The notes under the pieces were generated by a model. That model saw only the letters and a list, made by a program, of their open reading frames with translations. It had not been told where the DNA came from and did no database searches. From Anthoceros angustus (taxonomy: Eukaryota > Streptophyta > Anthocerotopsida > Anthocerotales > Anthocerotaceae), in the NCBI GenBank assembly GCA_010909165.1, contig VJWM01000106.1, positions 620,001 to 684,000 on the forward strand: DNA of 64,000 bases, read 5' to 3'. This document shows positions 46,915-56,413 of the stretch, in pieces. Made by a program: the position numbers and the translations under genes. Position 1 is the stretch's first letter; each line of letters starts with the position of its first letter.

Positions 46915-47289
46915 AGATGATTCTTGCTAGAACCCAAGGGCGACTGCCCCGTCCGCTTTCGGTCAATGCCTAGACGTTCTCGATTCTGGTCGATTCCGGT
47001 CGATTCCGAGGCTGCTGCCCTTACATCCTTCCGTGGGCAGCAAGCAAATAGGGACACCGTGAGCGAGAGAGATAGTCCGTGAAAATGTAGAGGGAGTGTA
47101 TTATTTAAAAAAAGCCTAGCCGTGCAAGTTTTCTTTTACGCTAAACGCCGAGTAATCACATTGACACTACACCGAGGGGTTTTGGAAAGTTGCTTCCCGA
47201 TTTGCGGATGTCCAGACTTGTCACACTCCCTCAGCGGATCTCCTGTCTCCGGCATTCCTGTGCTCACAGCTTCAGATTGATAGCATCGC

Positions 47290-48054
47290 TTACGCACCGA
47301 TAGCTGCCTTCAAAGCGCTGTGCACGTCGAGTCCGATCTGCGCCTCAGCTTTCTCAAGGTCTGTGGATGCGGTGTTGATTTTCTGAGCGTACTCTGCTTC
47401 ACCCCTCCTGACCTCCTCGGGGTCGAACCTGTCCAGCGGGATGGCCTCTATCGCCACGACGTCAGTGACGGAGTTGGCATGGATGAAAGCATAGCCGCTG
47501 CTCACAAAGTACTGCTTCACGTCGGTGCCTTCGTGCACGGACAGCAACCCTGGCTTCAGCTCTGCAATTGTAGGAACATGCCCTGGCAGCACTCCCATCT
47601 GGCCGGAAGTTGAAGGAATGATCACCATGTCCACCTGACAAACCAGTTGCACCACATCTCAGGCTTCCCTTGCAATGCACCAACCCTAACCTACAGCAGG
47701 GACGGGATCATGCGTGCCACATGAAGGACGCTCACAAGCACCGTCCGAGGTACACAGACATGCAATGCCAAGCCATGAATCACTCACCTCCTTGGCGTCA
47801 AGCTCCATCGAGTACGGCAGCACGAAATTGACGGTGAGCTTGGCCGGGATGGTGGCTGCCACAGGCGGTCGCGGCTTCAAAAACTGGGAAGGCACCTTCG
47901 GCAGATCCAGGTTGGGAGCCACCTTCTTCCAGGCAGCCTTGAACTCCTCGGACAGCCCCAGGGCTGGACCCGCAGGTGGAGCTGCCGCATCGGCGAAGCC
48001 ACGCCGGGTCACCACCCTACACAGAGCCCGCGCTCTCTGAAGCCGGCTGATCAT
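47290..48054 (-). CDS. Mitochondrial F1 ATP synthase subunit delta (bacterial epsilon homologue)
   Basis: Central-stalk subunit of mitochondrial F1 that couples the rotor to the c-ring. Two exons, 48,054-47,788 and 47,634-47,290, join in frame to give 203 aa. Residues 1-20 ([18 protein letters not shown]) form an Arg-rich presequence. The ATP-synt_DE N-terminal beta-sandwich starts at [20 protein letters not shown] and contains the family signature [20 protein letters not shown]. The C-terminal helical part is [20 protein letters not shown]. It precedes Lon on the same strand by about 375 bp. Confidence 0.95.
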
Positions 48055-48227
48055 GTTGCTGCCGCCCTTTCACCTTCAATCTCCTTCGCCAACAACCAGA
48101 CCACGCAGCACAACCAAGCTTGCCAGACCACAACCACGGCTCAACTGTCCTGTCCAGTCTGGTCCCCTGGCTGAGACTATTTTCTGAACTGCATTCGTTC
48201 AACCGCGGCTCACACTACAACATACGG

Positions 48228-48490
48228 CATCGATAACATCCACTGTGCGCAAATGGGACAAAGCAAACCATCTACTACCTACAACAATTACGTCTACAAA
48301 TTTTTTATTACTGCTTGACTAGGTACCTACCTATTAGGTTTTATCCTTTACTATGAATACGCCATCGATAACATCCACTGTGCGCAAATGGGACAAAGCA
48401 AACCATCTACTACCTACAACCATTGCGTCTGCAAATTTTTTATTACTGCTTCACTAGATACCTATCTATTAGGTATTATCCTTTATCCTT
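48228..48490. repeat. 135-bp tandem duplication
   Basis: catcgataacatccactgtg begins at 48,228 and again at 48,363, and both copies continue collinearly through tttattactgctt and attatcctt/ttttatcctt. They are about 95% alike by eye. It lies between the ATP synthase delta gene and WRAP73; the rest of 48,055-49,043 holds no gene I can see. Confidence 0.85.
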
Positions 48491-49043
48491 AGGCCAAATG
48501 GACAAATGGCTCTAACTTATGAGGGCCATCCGCATTGGCTGTGAGAGCAATTGTGCTTTTGATCTAGAGCCAACAAGCTATGATTAAATTGATACTTCTG
48601 ACAGCGGGTTTCTATTGCTCTTCAACGGGCGCTCTCAACGGCGATTCTCCATAAGGCCGGCGACGGTGGGTGATACCTTTTCCTCTTCCTCCGTGGTTTG
48701 CAGGCCGTTTATTCTACCTGCATATGACATTGTGGGTGCATTTGGTCACTTTAGGTAGGGAGCTCAGTTGCTCCTCCGGCCCGGGTCCCCATTTGTTGTC
48801 CCCTCCTAGATGGTCTCTTTCCATCGTTCTTTCACCTCAATAAATCATCCATACGATTGGTACCATTGCTATTATAACATGAATAAAATTGTACATTTTC
48901 CTTACTTTGTTTTTTTGCTACCCCTTAATTTGCTGGCATGCGATGATCTCCTCAGGTACCATACTAGGTACCACCAGACTTGCCATGTCACCGTGATAGC
49001 TATAAGACATGCGAAGTGAAAGCATACAAAATACGCCCCGAGG

Positions 49044-50901
49044 CTAGGCTTGAGTGCCTTCTGCCGCTTCGAAATCCGAAAGCAGGGGTACAAAAGTGCA
49101 ACAGAATGCTTCGTTGTCTTTCAAGAGTAGCGATGTTCCAGCTGGGTTCCACTTGAGGTCAGTCACCACGAACTGGGGTAATGGAACATTCACGCAGCAT
49201 GCTCCAGCAGGAGTCCACATGTACAGGTGTGAGCTTCCAGTGCACAGGGCAACACGAGGAAAGACAGGATCCCAGATTGCTGCTCGTACCGCCTCCTTCT
49301 GGATTAGGATAGCTGCAAGCTGTAGACGTCGCACATCCCATATCCACACAGCGTTGGGCATGTTGTCGTTGCGGGTGAGGAGATAATGGCTGTCAGCACT
49401 CCACGACAGCATACCTGCAGAAATAGGCAGGTTGTTAACTTGAAACAGCTGGGAAGAACATGAGTGCCTTGAATGATAGGCATCGGCCCTCACCGATCCC
49501 CTGTTTTGGATTTGGCTTGTCTGGAAGTGCTTTTTGAGATGGGACGACTAAGGGGAAGTCCACGACCTTGTATCGTACCCTTGTCATAACACCTTCATTT
49601 GACTTGTCTGAAGAGTTAGGAACAAACTGTTGAGAACTTGATGGTAATATACTGAGCAGGAATATTGAATTCTCGCATGCCTGTGACAGGGAATTAGAAG
49701 CGTACCGTATCTTGCAGAATTTGTGTCTTCCAGATACAAGTTTGAGAAGTCATCATGCCATGGCTCCTCAATTTCCTGCCAAACCAAGGACATGAGAGAC
49801 AGCCTATCAGTTAAGTTCAACAAGTGGTTGTTAGAATGTGCCGACACGAAGCAATCCAACTTTAAGTTTAGCACAGTCTCACCTTGAACAGAACTGCACT
49901 CGCTGGTCCCTTCAAAGGGCTGGTGTGTGCAAATTCCACCACACACTTCCAGGTCAAATGGTTAAGGGCCCGCACCATCTGATCGTAGCTTCCAACTCCG
50001 AGAAACTTGCCACATGGTGACCATGCTACGGTCTTTATCCCAAGTGCGTTCTCGTAGGCCTGAAACTTGTATAGGCATCGACCATCTGGCGAATACAACA
50101 GAACCTGCAGCCAGAGGTGCTTGGCGCGTAAGAGCAAAGACAGCAAGAGGGATTTCAACACGGAAGGGGAACCATGTCCTGCACACTCCATTCACCTTGT
50201 ACTCCAGACTGGAATCCCAAACAGCAATGGTACTGTCGGTAGGTGACCACTCCACATCGGCAAGGTCCACAGTATCTACAGCATGCGTTCCCATCATCTC
50301 CCAGGAATGGCAGGAGAGCAGATTGATGTAGTCCCTGCAGTCTTTCCGGGTGGCCACAACGACGAAATTGCCATCTCCAGTGAAAGACACTCCCCGCGAG
50401 GCGTGCTTCGGCCATGGCACATGGACACAAGCTGTGCTCACCAATGACCACACCGTCAAGCGCAGCTGGAAGTCTGATGTGGTGAGGATATGCCGGCTGT
50501 CGGGACTCCAACGAGCATGTGAGATACCAGCAGACCCCTCATCGATCTTGCAAGTCCATTCTGGCTGCAACACTGACCACGCCTGCACCAAGGCTTTCCT
50601 GTACAGCCCGCACAGCACGTACTGCGAGTCTGGTGCCCACTCCACATAGCTGATCTTGTCCAAGCAAGAGTACAGCTGCAGCACCTTTCCACCACAATGC
50701 AGTAGCACAAGCCAACATCAAAACCAAGTGACTTGCAAAACCGAGCCCATCAACCGTCAAGAGCCATAAACCCCATCTACTGACCTTGAGCGACACCACG
50801 TCCCGGATCACAAGCCGATAATCCACGGCCACAGCTAGAAGCTGTGCATTCGGACTGAAACAGCAAGGACCTGAATGCTTGTAGGTGTCACTGAATTCCA
50901 T
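49044..50901 (-). CDS. WRAP73: WD-repeat protein WRAP73 (WDR8)
   Basis: WD40 protein that in animals and fungi works with SSX2IP/Msd1-type partners at microtubule-organising centres and spindles; its plant role is little studied. Six exons join in frame: 50,901-50,785; 50,684-50,196; 50,104-49,883; 49,775-49,706; 49,607-49,494; 49,414-49,044, giving 460 aa, the length of the animal protein. Diagnostic stretches are YRLVIRDVVSLKVLQLYSCL, PEWTCKIDEGSAGISHARWS, LGIKTVAWSPCGKFLGVGSY and RALNHLTWKCVVEF. I chose the ATG opening MEFSDTYKHSG, as in the family. An upstream in-frame ATG at 51,000 is less likely. It diverges from the Harbinger-derived gene. Confidence 0.93.
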
Positions 50902-51503
50902 GTTTGGAAACACTAAACATCCAGATCCTTCACTGGAGCGCAATCTTCTTGAATCTTTCCCATTCTTTGCCACAATCCCTACAATGCCGGGGGGGCGCAC
51001 CCAGAGCGAAACCTTCCGACGGTAGGGTTGAGCTGCACCCGACTTGACAACTTCAATGTTCAGTACATCCGCATTCTTACCACGCTCTCTCCTGGGCTTC
51101 AGATTTCAATCAGCGGAGAACCCAAAATGTTGGGAGTTCGATGGAAATGCAGAGCTCTTGCATTCAAAAGTTTCGCTCCAAAAGGGGCCGTTGTTGGTCT
51201 CCCTACACTAATCTCGTTTCGCACTGATCGTTTCTACGAGATAATTTCAATCTACAAGTCTCGTCTAATCGAGCTGCCAAGAATCATGGCACGCTTCTTG
51301 GCCTCGGCTGTCCTGGCAATGGCCATTGGAGTAGGAGCTGCAGAGATGAGAAGGAGCAGGGTGCTCTGCCGGACGTGTCCGGCTTGGCCTGTCAAGATGC
51401 AGGAGGCTGCAGTCTCAGCTGAGGACAGAGTGTCTGATCTTGTGTGACTGACGGTGAGCTCACACAAGGGATGTCGTGACTGTGGTTCGGGATTAAGATT
51501 GCG

Positions 51504-53204
51504 ATGGATGAAGCTTGCAGCTTCAGGGACGCTGAAACACAGACAGATATGAACTACAGCATAGGCAACTGCGGTGATGGTGTGGATGGCAATGCGGAGC
51601 TTGAGATGGTAGCAGCTTCTTTGCCGGTGGAATTGGTGCATCTGCCAACCTCTGTGGATGGGAGCATGGTTAGCGAGTTGCTGCGCAGGGATTTTCTTTT
51701 GCAGGACTTGGGAGTGGGTGAGAGGGTTTGTGAAGGTGAGAGTTGCAGCGACGGGGATGCTGCTGCTATGTTGCCGTTCTCGGAGAGCTTGCAGAAGGAG
51801 CTTCTCCAATGCCTGGGGGATAATCTCAGCAGACTGCAGGATAATAGCGTGTCCTTGAGAGATCAGGAGGTTAGGAAGCTGCTTCTGCTGGCAGCTGCCC
51901 AAGTTTGCATTGCTGTGCAGAAGACGCTGGTCACCTTCCCGGGGCTGTCGTTTGAAACCTCGAAGTTGCTCCCGTCTGCGATGCAGAGCATTCAGAGTTG
52001 CATAGATGATGATGATGACAGCCAAGAGCTGAACGTAGTGTTCTTGGCCTTGAGTCAGACCTTCAATGTCATTGCTGCAGATATAGCTCTGAACGAAGCC
52101 CGGAGGGTGAAACCTAAGGTTTCTGCTTGGTTCGATGAGTTTCTGGACAGGGAGACCGATGATGCCAAGTGGGTGGAGAACTTGAGGATGTCCAAAGCCA
52201 CTTTTGAATGGCTCTGTGAGCAGCTCCAGCCATACATTGACCGTCAGGTTACCAACTGGAAGCGGCCTGTACCTCTGAAATGGAGGGTAGGGGCCGGGCT
52301 TTACAGAATGGTTACTGGAGCCGATCTCACAGAAACAGGGATGAAGTTTGGAATAGGCATGACAACCGCGCACGGAGCTGTGAAGGAGACGATCAGAGCA
52401 ATCAATCGAACTTTGGGTAGATACCTCAAATGGCCTGAGGGAGAGGACATGGAGAGTGTGGTCAGAGGGTTCGAGGATGCTTGTACTCTCCCAAACTGCA
52501 GTGGAGCGATTGGCAGCACTCACATAATCATTGCAAAACCTCGCTCTCCAGGTGCCGAGGTCTACTACAACAATCAGCTTTACTCTATAGTGCTCCAGGC
52601 CGTTTGTGACACTAGGAGAAGGTTCACTGACGTGTACAGTGGTTACCCTGGCTCAGCTCACAAGAGTACTATACTGAGACACTCTGGTTTCTACTGCAAG
52701 GCCCAGGAAGGTACAATACTGAGTGAAGAATTGCATCTGCCACATCTAGACGATCATGTGCTGGGGAATGGAGAATTCTACAAGACTCACCCTTACGTTC
52801 TGGGTGACGCTTCCTATCCACTCTTACCATGGTTGATGGTGCCGTTCCGAGTCTCAGATGACAGTTATCAGTACAATTTTGACCAAGCTCAGTACAATCG
52901 GAACCATGAACAAGGTAGACAGTTCATAGATGAGGCCTTCGCAATGTTGAAGGACTCCTTTGCCATCCTCTCCCGAACTGTCAACCAAAAGGTTCAATTC
53001 ATCCCCGAGGTTGTGAATGCTTGCTGCATTTTGCACAACTTATTGCTAGAAAGTGGAAGAGATCTGGACCCTGATCAGGTTTTGCAGCACTGCGAGTTGC
53101 AAAGTTGCAGAGGCTCAGATGCGGACGACGAGACTCAGATCCTGAGCGGTGAGGAAGGTGGAGAGGAGGTCAGGAAGCGCTTAGTACTGCAGCAGTTTGT
53201 GTAG
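51504..53204 (+). CDS. Harbinger-transposase-derived protein (HARBI1/ALP1-like), catalytic residues altered
   Basis: An intact single-exon 566-aa ORF with a DDE_Tnp_4-type domain over about residues 330-520. The N-terminal half (TFEWLCEQLQPYIDRQ, then KWRVGAGLYRMVTGADLTET) matches the helical region that precedes this domain in PIF/Harbinger transposases. The catalytic triad is not standard: GAIGSTHI has G337 where GAIDGTHI has Asp; GSAHKS has K387 where GSxHDS has Asp; RQFIDEAF has D476 where RxxVERAF has Glu. Like plant ALP1, this suggests a domesticated, non-cleaving protein. I see no terminal inverted repeats. A uORF of about 54 codons (MARFLASAVLAMAIG) precedes it at about 51,285. A decayed copy lies at 54,850-55,900. 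Confidence 0.88.
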   Translation: MDEACSFRDAETQTDMNYSIGNCGDGVDGNAELEMVAASLPVELVHLPTSVDGSMVSELLRRDFLLQDLGVGERVCEGESCSDGDAAAMLPFSESLQKELLQCLGDNLSRLQDNSVSLRDQEVRKLLLLAAAQVCIAVQKTLVTFPGLSFETSKLLPSAMQSIQSCIDDDDDSQELNVVFLALSQTFNVIAADIALNEARRVKPKVSAWFDEFLDRETDDAKWVENLRMSKATFEWLCEQLQPYIDRQVTNWKRPVPLKWRVGAGLYRMVTGADLTETGMKFGIGMTTAHGAVKETIRAINRTLGRYLKWPEGEDMESVVRGFEDACTLPNCSGAIGSTHIIIAKPRSPGAEVYYNNQLYSIVLQAVCDTRRRFTDVYSGYPGSAHKSTILRHSGFYCKAQEGTILSEELHLPHLDDHVLGNGEFYKTHPYVLGDASYPLLPWLMVPFRVSDDSYQYNFDQAQYNRNHEQGRQFIDEAFAMLKDSFAILSRTVNQKVQFIPEVVNACCILHNLLLESGRDLDPDQVLQHCELQSCRGSDADDETQILSGEEGGEEVRKRLVLQQFV

Positions 53205-53687
53205 AAGCCAGCTGCATGGCCATCTAACTGTGGGTAAAGTAGACTGCTGTTTCCCTCGCAGGAAAGCAGAGACCTAACACATCAACACAAAGCACGGCCT
53301 GAAATAAGAACTTGGCGTTTGCCTCCCTTGTGTAGCAATTCCGTCATGGCTCCCGCGTTAGTTATAAGATCATACACCCACTGCTCACAAAAAGTACCAG
53401 GGTTTCCAGCAGCTGAAAATTCCTACTCCAGCGAGTCCGGCTCCTCTTAGAGTTCTCACCATCTCTGTACATATCTGCTGGTGCCGGGTATGCTCTCCAG
53501 ATTAGGTATGTGCAGAATTTCAGTTTCCATCGTAAGAGGCATCAAGTATGGCATGTACTAAGAGCCATCGCGCACGTTATAAATTTTGGTTTACAAATTA
53601 CGTATCTATTTGCCTAGTTAACTTGAGCGCTTGATATTTAAGTAAATAGTCTAGGTCGTAGTTCTGGACGCCGGCCAGCATCCCGGG

Positions 53688-54797
53688 ATGGCTCCTGCGC
53701 GGAGGAGCGAGCTGCCGAGGTTTGAGATGGCAGAGAAGGAATATGAGGATGAAGAGGTGTCTGAAAGTGAGGAGGAGTCTTCTGAAAGCGAGGACGATGA
53801 GGAGCCGGAGCAAAGATCGACCTCTGGCCCTAAGGAGAATGCTGTATACGATGTGGAAGCCTTACTGGCGAAGTTGGAGCAGATTAGGCGGCCGGAGGGT
53901 CTGGACTGGCTGCATTTTCCCACCTTGACTTATGAGTACACAGGGGCTGAGATTGAGGCGGACGATGATTTGGCTCGTGAGGTGTTTTTCTACACGCAGG
54001 CTGTTGAAGGAGCCCGGGAGGCCATTGAGATGCTGCGGGCCCGCAATGTGCCTTTCTCCAGGCCGGATGATTACTATGCCGAAATGGTGAAGAGTGACAA
54101 GCACATGCTCAAGATCAAGGACAAGCTGCTGTTCCAGAAGCAGAAACTGGAGGAGGCCGACGAGAGGAGGAAGCAACGGGAGGCCAAGAAGTATTCCAAA
54201 GAGGTGCAGGCGGAAAAGTTGAAGGAGAGGCAGAAGGAGAAGAAGAGGAGTATCGAGTCTGTGAAGAAGTGGAGGAAGACAAGGGAGAAGAGTGGGTACG
54301 GGGAGGGTAAGGATGATGAGTTTCCTGTGGACCTGGATGATGGTGACGGGTCTGGGGCGAAGAGGAGAAAGCTTGGTGATGGCTCGCGAGGTAGAGGTGG
54401 GGGCCAATTTTCTAGAGGAGGCAGGGTGGGTTCTAGAGGAGGTAGGGGGGGTTCTAGAGGAGGCAGGGGGGGTTCTAGAGGAGGCAGGGGTGGGGGCAGA
54501 GGCGGTAGCGATGGCGATGGAGATGAAGATGGTGGTCGAAGAGGGGATTTCAGGTCAGGTTCTTCCAGAGGAAGAGGTCCGTCCAGAAAGAGGCAAGATC
54601 GAGACAAGAAGTTTGGTTACGGTGGAAAGAAGCGAGATTTGAAGAAGAACACGGCAGAGTCGGCTGCCGATGTTGGTGGGTTTAAGGGGGGTTTTAGAGG
54701 AGGGCGAGGGGGCTCAAGAGGAGGTTCAAGAGGTAGTTCGCGAGGAGGTTTCAGAGTAGGTTCTAGGGGAGGCGGCAAAGGGAAACACAAGGCTTAA
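53688..54797 (+). CDS. EBP2: rRNA-processing protein EBP2 with RGG-rich C-terminus
   Basis: Nucleolar factor for 27S/large-subunit pre-rRNA processing. Single-exon, 369 aa. An acidic Ser/Glu tract (about 20-50) precedes the EBP2 core: AVYDVEALLAKLEQIRRPEG, DWLHFPTLTYEY, FYTQAVEGAREAIEMLRARN, then PFSRPDDYYAEMVKSDKHM. A Lys/Arg/Glu coiled region follows, then KFGYGGKKRDLKKNTAES, the conserved tail motif. Repeated RGGxGGSRGG units flank that motif on both sides (about 225-275 and 330-366). They form glycine/arginine-rich arms like those of fibrillarin and nucleolin, which I do not associate with usual EBP2 proteins. The gene is intronless and sits between two copies of the Harbinger-derived locus. 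Confidence 0.9.
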   Translation: MAPARRSELPRFEMAEKEYEDEEVSESEEESSESEDDEEPEQRSTSGPKENAVYDVEALLAKLEQIRRPEGLDWLHFPTLTYEYTGAEIEADDDLAREVFFYTQAVEGAREAIEMLRARNVPFSRPDDYYAEMVKSDKHMLKIKDKLLFQKQKLEEADERRKQREAKKYSKEVQAEKLKERQKEKKRSIESVKKWRKTREKSGYGEGKDDEFPVDLDDGDGSGAKRRKLGDGSRGRGGGQFSRGGRVGSRGGRGGSRGGRGGSRGGRGGGRGGSDGDGDEDGGRRGDFRSGSSRGRGPSRKRQDRDKKFGYGGKKRDLKKNTAESAADVGGFKGGFRGGRGGSRGGSRGSSRGGFRVGSRGGGKGKHKA

Positions 54798-54849
54798 GTC
54801 TGGAATGGACAGCCTTCAATGGTTCCACCTACGCTGCCCACTAAGTTTT

Positions 54850-55900
54850 GTAAGCTCGTGTCGCACCTCGTCTTTTTACGGGATGATTTCGATTCGCATG
54901 TGTCCTCTAATTGAGCAGCCAAGAATCATGGCGCACTTCTTGGCGTGTCAAAGACAATGTCTCTCTGTCTGATGTCCATTTGAGTCTGGTCACTTTGTGG
55001 GTGAAGACGTATGCAGCTGCGGTAGCAGGAATCACAGATATGAGAATAATTGTAGCGTGTTGTGTTTGTTTCACCTAGCTGCGAGTGTCAGGCATGTCCT
55101 CACTGAGCTTGTCTGTCAGCATGCTTGGCCAAGGCTGCAACTGAGAACAGACCTAGTTTCTGATTTTTTGTGACAGACACAGGAAGTCGAGATTTGCTTC
55201 AAGAACGCTGAAAAATATGATCTACAGCATCGGTGATGGTGTGGATGGCAAAGCGGCCTGCATGGTTTCATCTTCTTGGACGGTGGTTTGATGCATTTGC
55301 TAATATTGGAGCCCGGTTAGCGTTGCTGCGTGGGGAAGTTTTCTTGCAAGACTGGCAAGTGGGAAGTGTCTGTGAAGTTCAGCGTGGCAGACTGGGATGA
55401 GGGTGCTATGTTGCCCTTGCGGAGGGCACGCAAAAGGAGCTTGGGGATAATATCATGGATTGCAGGATAGTATGGCGTCCAGCAGAGGTCTCGGTGAGGA
55501 AGCTGTTTAGTCGGAGTTAGTGAGCTTTCGACGATGAGGAAAGAACAACCAGTAACCTTTCGACTGAAGGTACAGTAGTGTCTTACCTTGATTGGTGTCG
55601 CTCCACATGAAGCTTGGAATATAGTTCGGGAGGTAAAATCCTGAGTTACTGCTTAGTTCGAGGAGTCATGGGGCAGGAACACGAATGATGCCAGGTGGAT
55701 GCAGAACCTAAGACTTCAAACGAAATGTAGGGACAGGGCTTTACCAGATTCTAATTGGAGCAGATCTTACCGGAACGGGGTTGACGTTTTCAATACCCAG
55801 GCAAGATGACTGCACATGGAGCTGACTCAAGAGAGAGGAAGAATAATGTGAGAACCTTTGACTGTGACTTTGAAAGGAAAGCAGAATGGTCGCGAATCCT
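54850..55900 (+). pseudogene. Decayed second copy of the Harbinger-derived locus
   Basis: The stretch is collinear with 51,205-52,400. It shares the leader (agccaagaatcatggc then cttcttggc), the start of the ORF region (ggtgtggatggcaa), the gcaagactggcaagtggg/gcaggacttgggagtggg block and, near 55,738-55,830, the part encoding GLYRMVTGADLT. Large and small deletions and stops destroy the frame, and the catalytic half is missing. It lies in direct orientation on the other side of EBP2, so a local duplication is likely. I see nothing clear at 55,900-56,400. Confidence 0.75.
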
Positions 55901-56413
55901 GACGGACACAAAAGTGCATTGCTGCCTGCCTGTTTGTCAACCAGCATTGAATCCCAGTAGTACATTCTGGGCAGGTCCCAGTAGGCTCTGAAGGAGGAGA
56001 TGTGCTTTCACGTTACACGGCTGAGAATGGCTGTGACCGTCAATGGCAGCACAAGGAAGCAGCGGCATGGTAAGCTGGTTGAGGGGACCCCATAAATCAG
56101 TGTGCAAGCCAAGCACCAGAGTCCCTGCAAGTGATGGGTTATCATGATATATCTTCTTACAGTGACTGGGTTGGGAACCTCCTCACTGCTGGATTCAAGC
56201 TTCCTACCAGGTTGCACACTGGGCAACCGTGTTCTCCACTCCAGCCCAGGGACTGGGTTATCCCCGAGCATTCCCGAGTGCATTCTTGGAACGCAAAATC
56301 TCCTCAAGATGCCCAGCATTGAGCCCTCTTCTGCAAGATCCAACACCCGCAATTCAGACTAGCCAAAGAATATGAAGAATCAAACAACAAATAATGCAAC
56401 GAATTTTCTTTAC

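Noticed and set aside
51252-52523. 423-codon minus-strand ORF
   Set aside because: It is the antisense shadow of the Harbinger-derived gene, with biased composition and no family signature.
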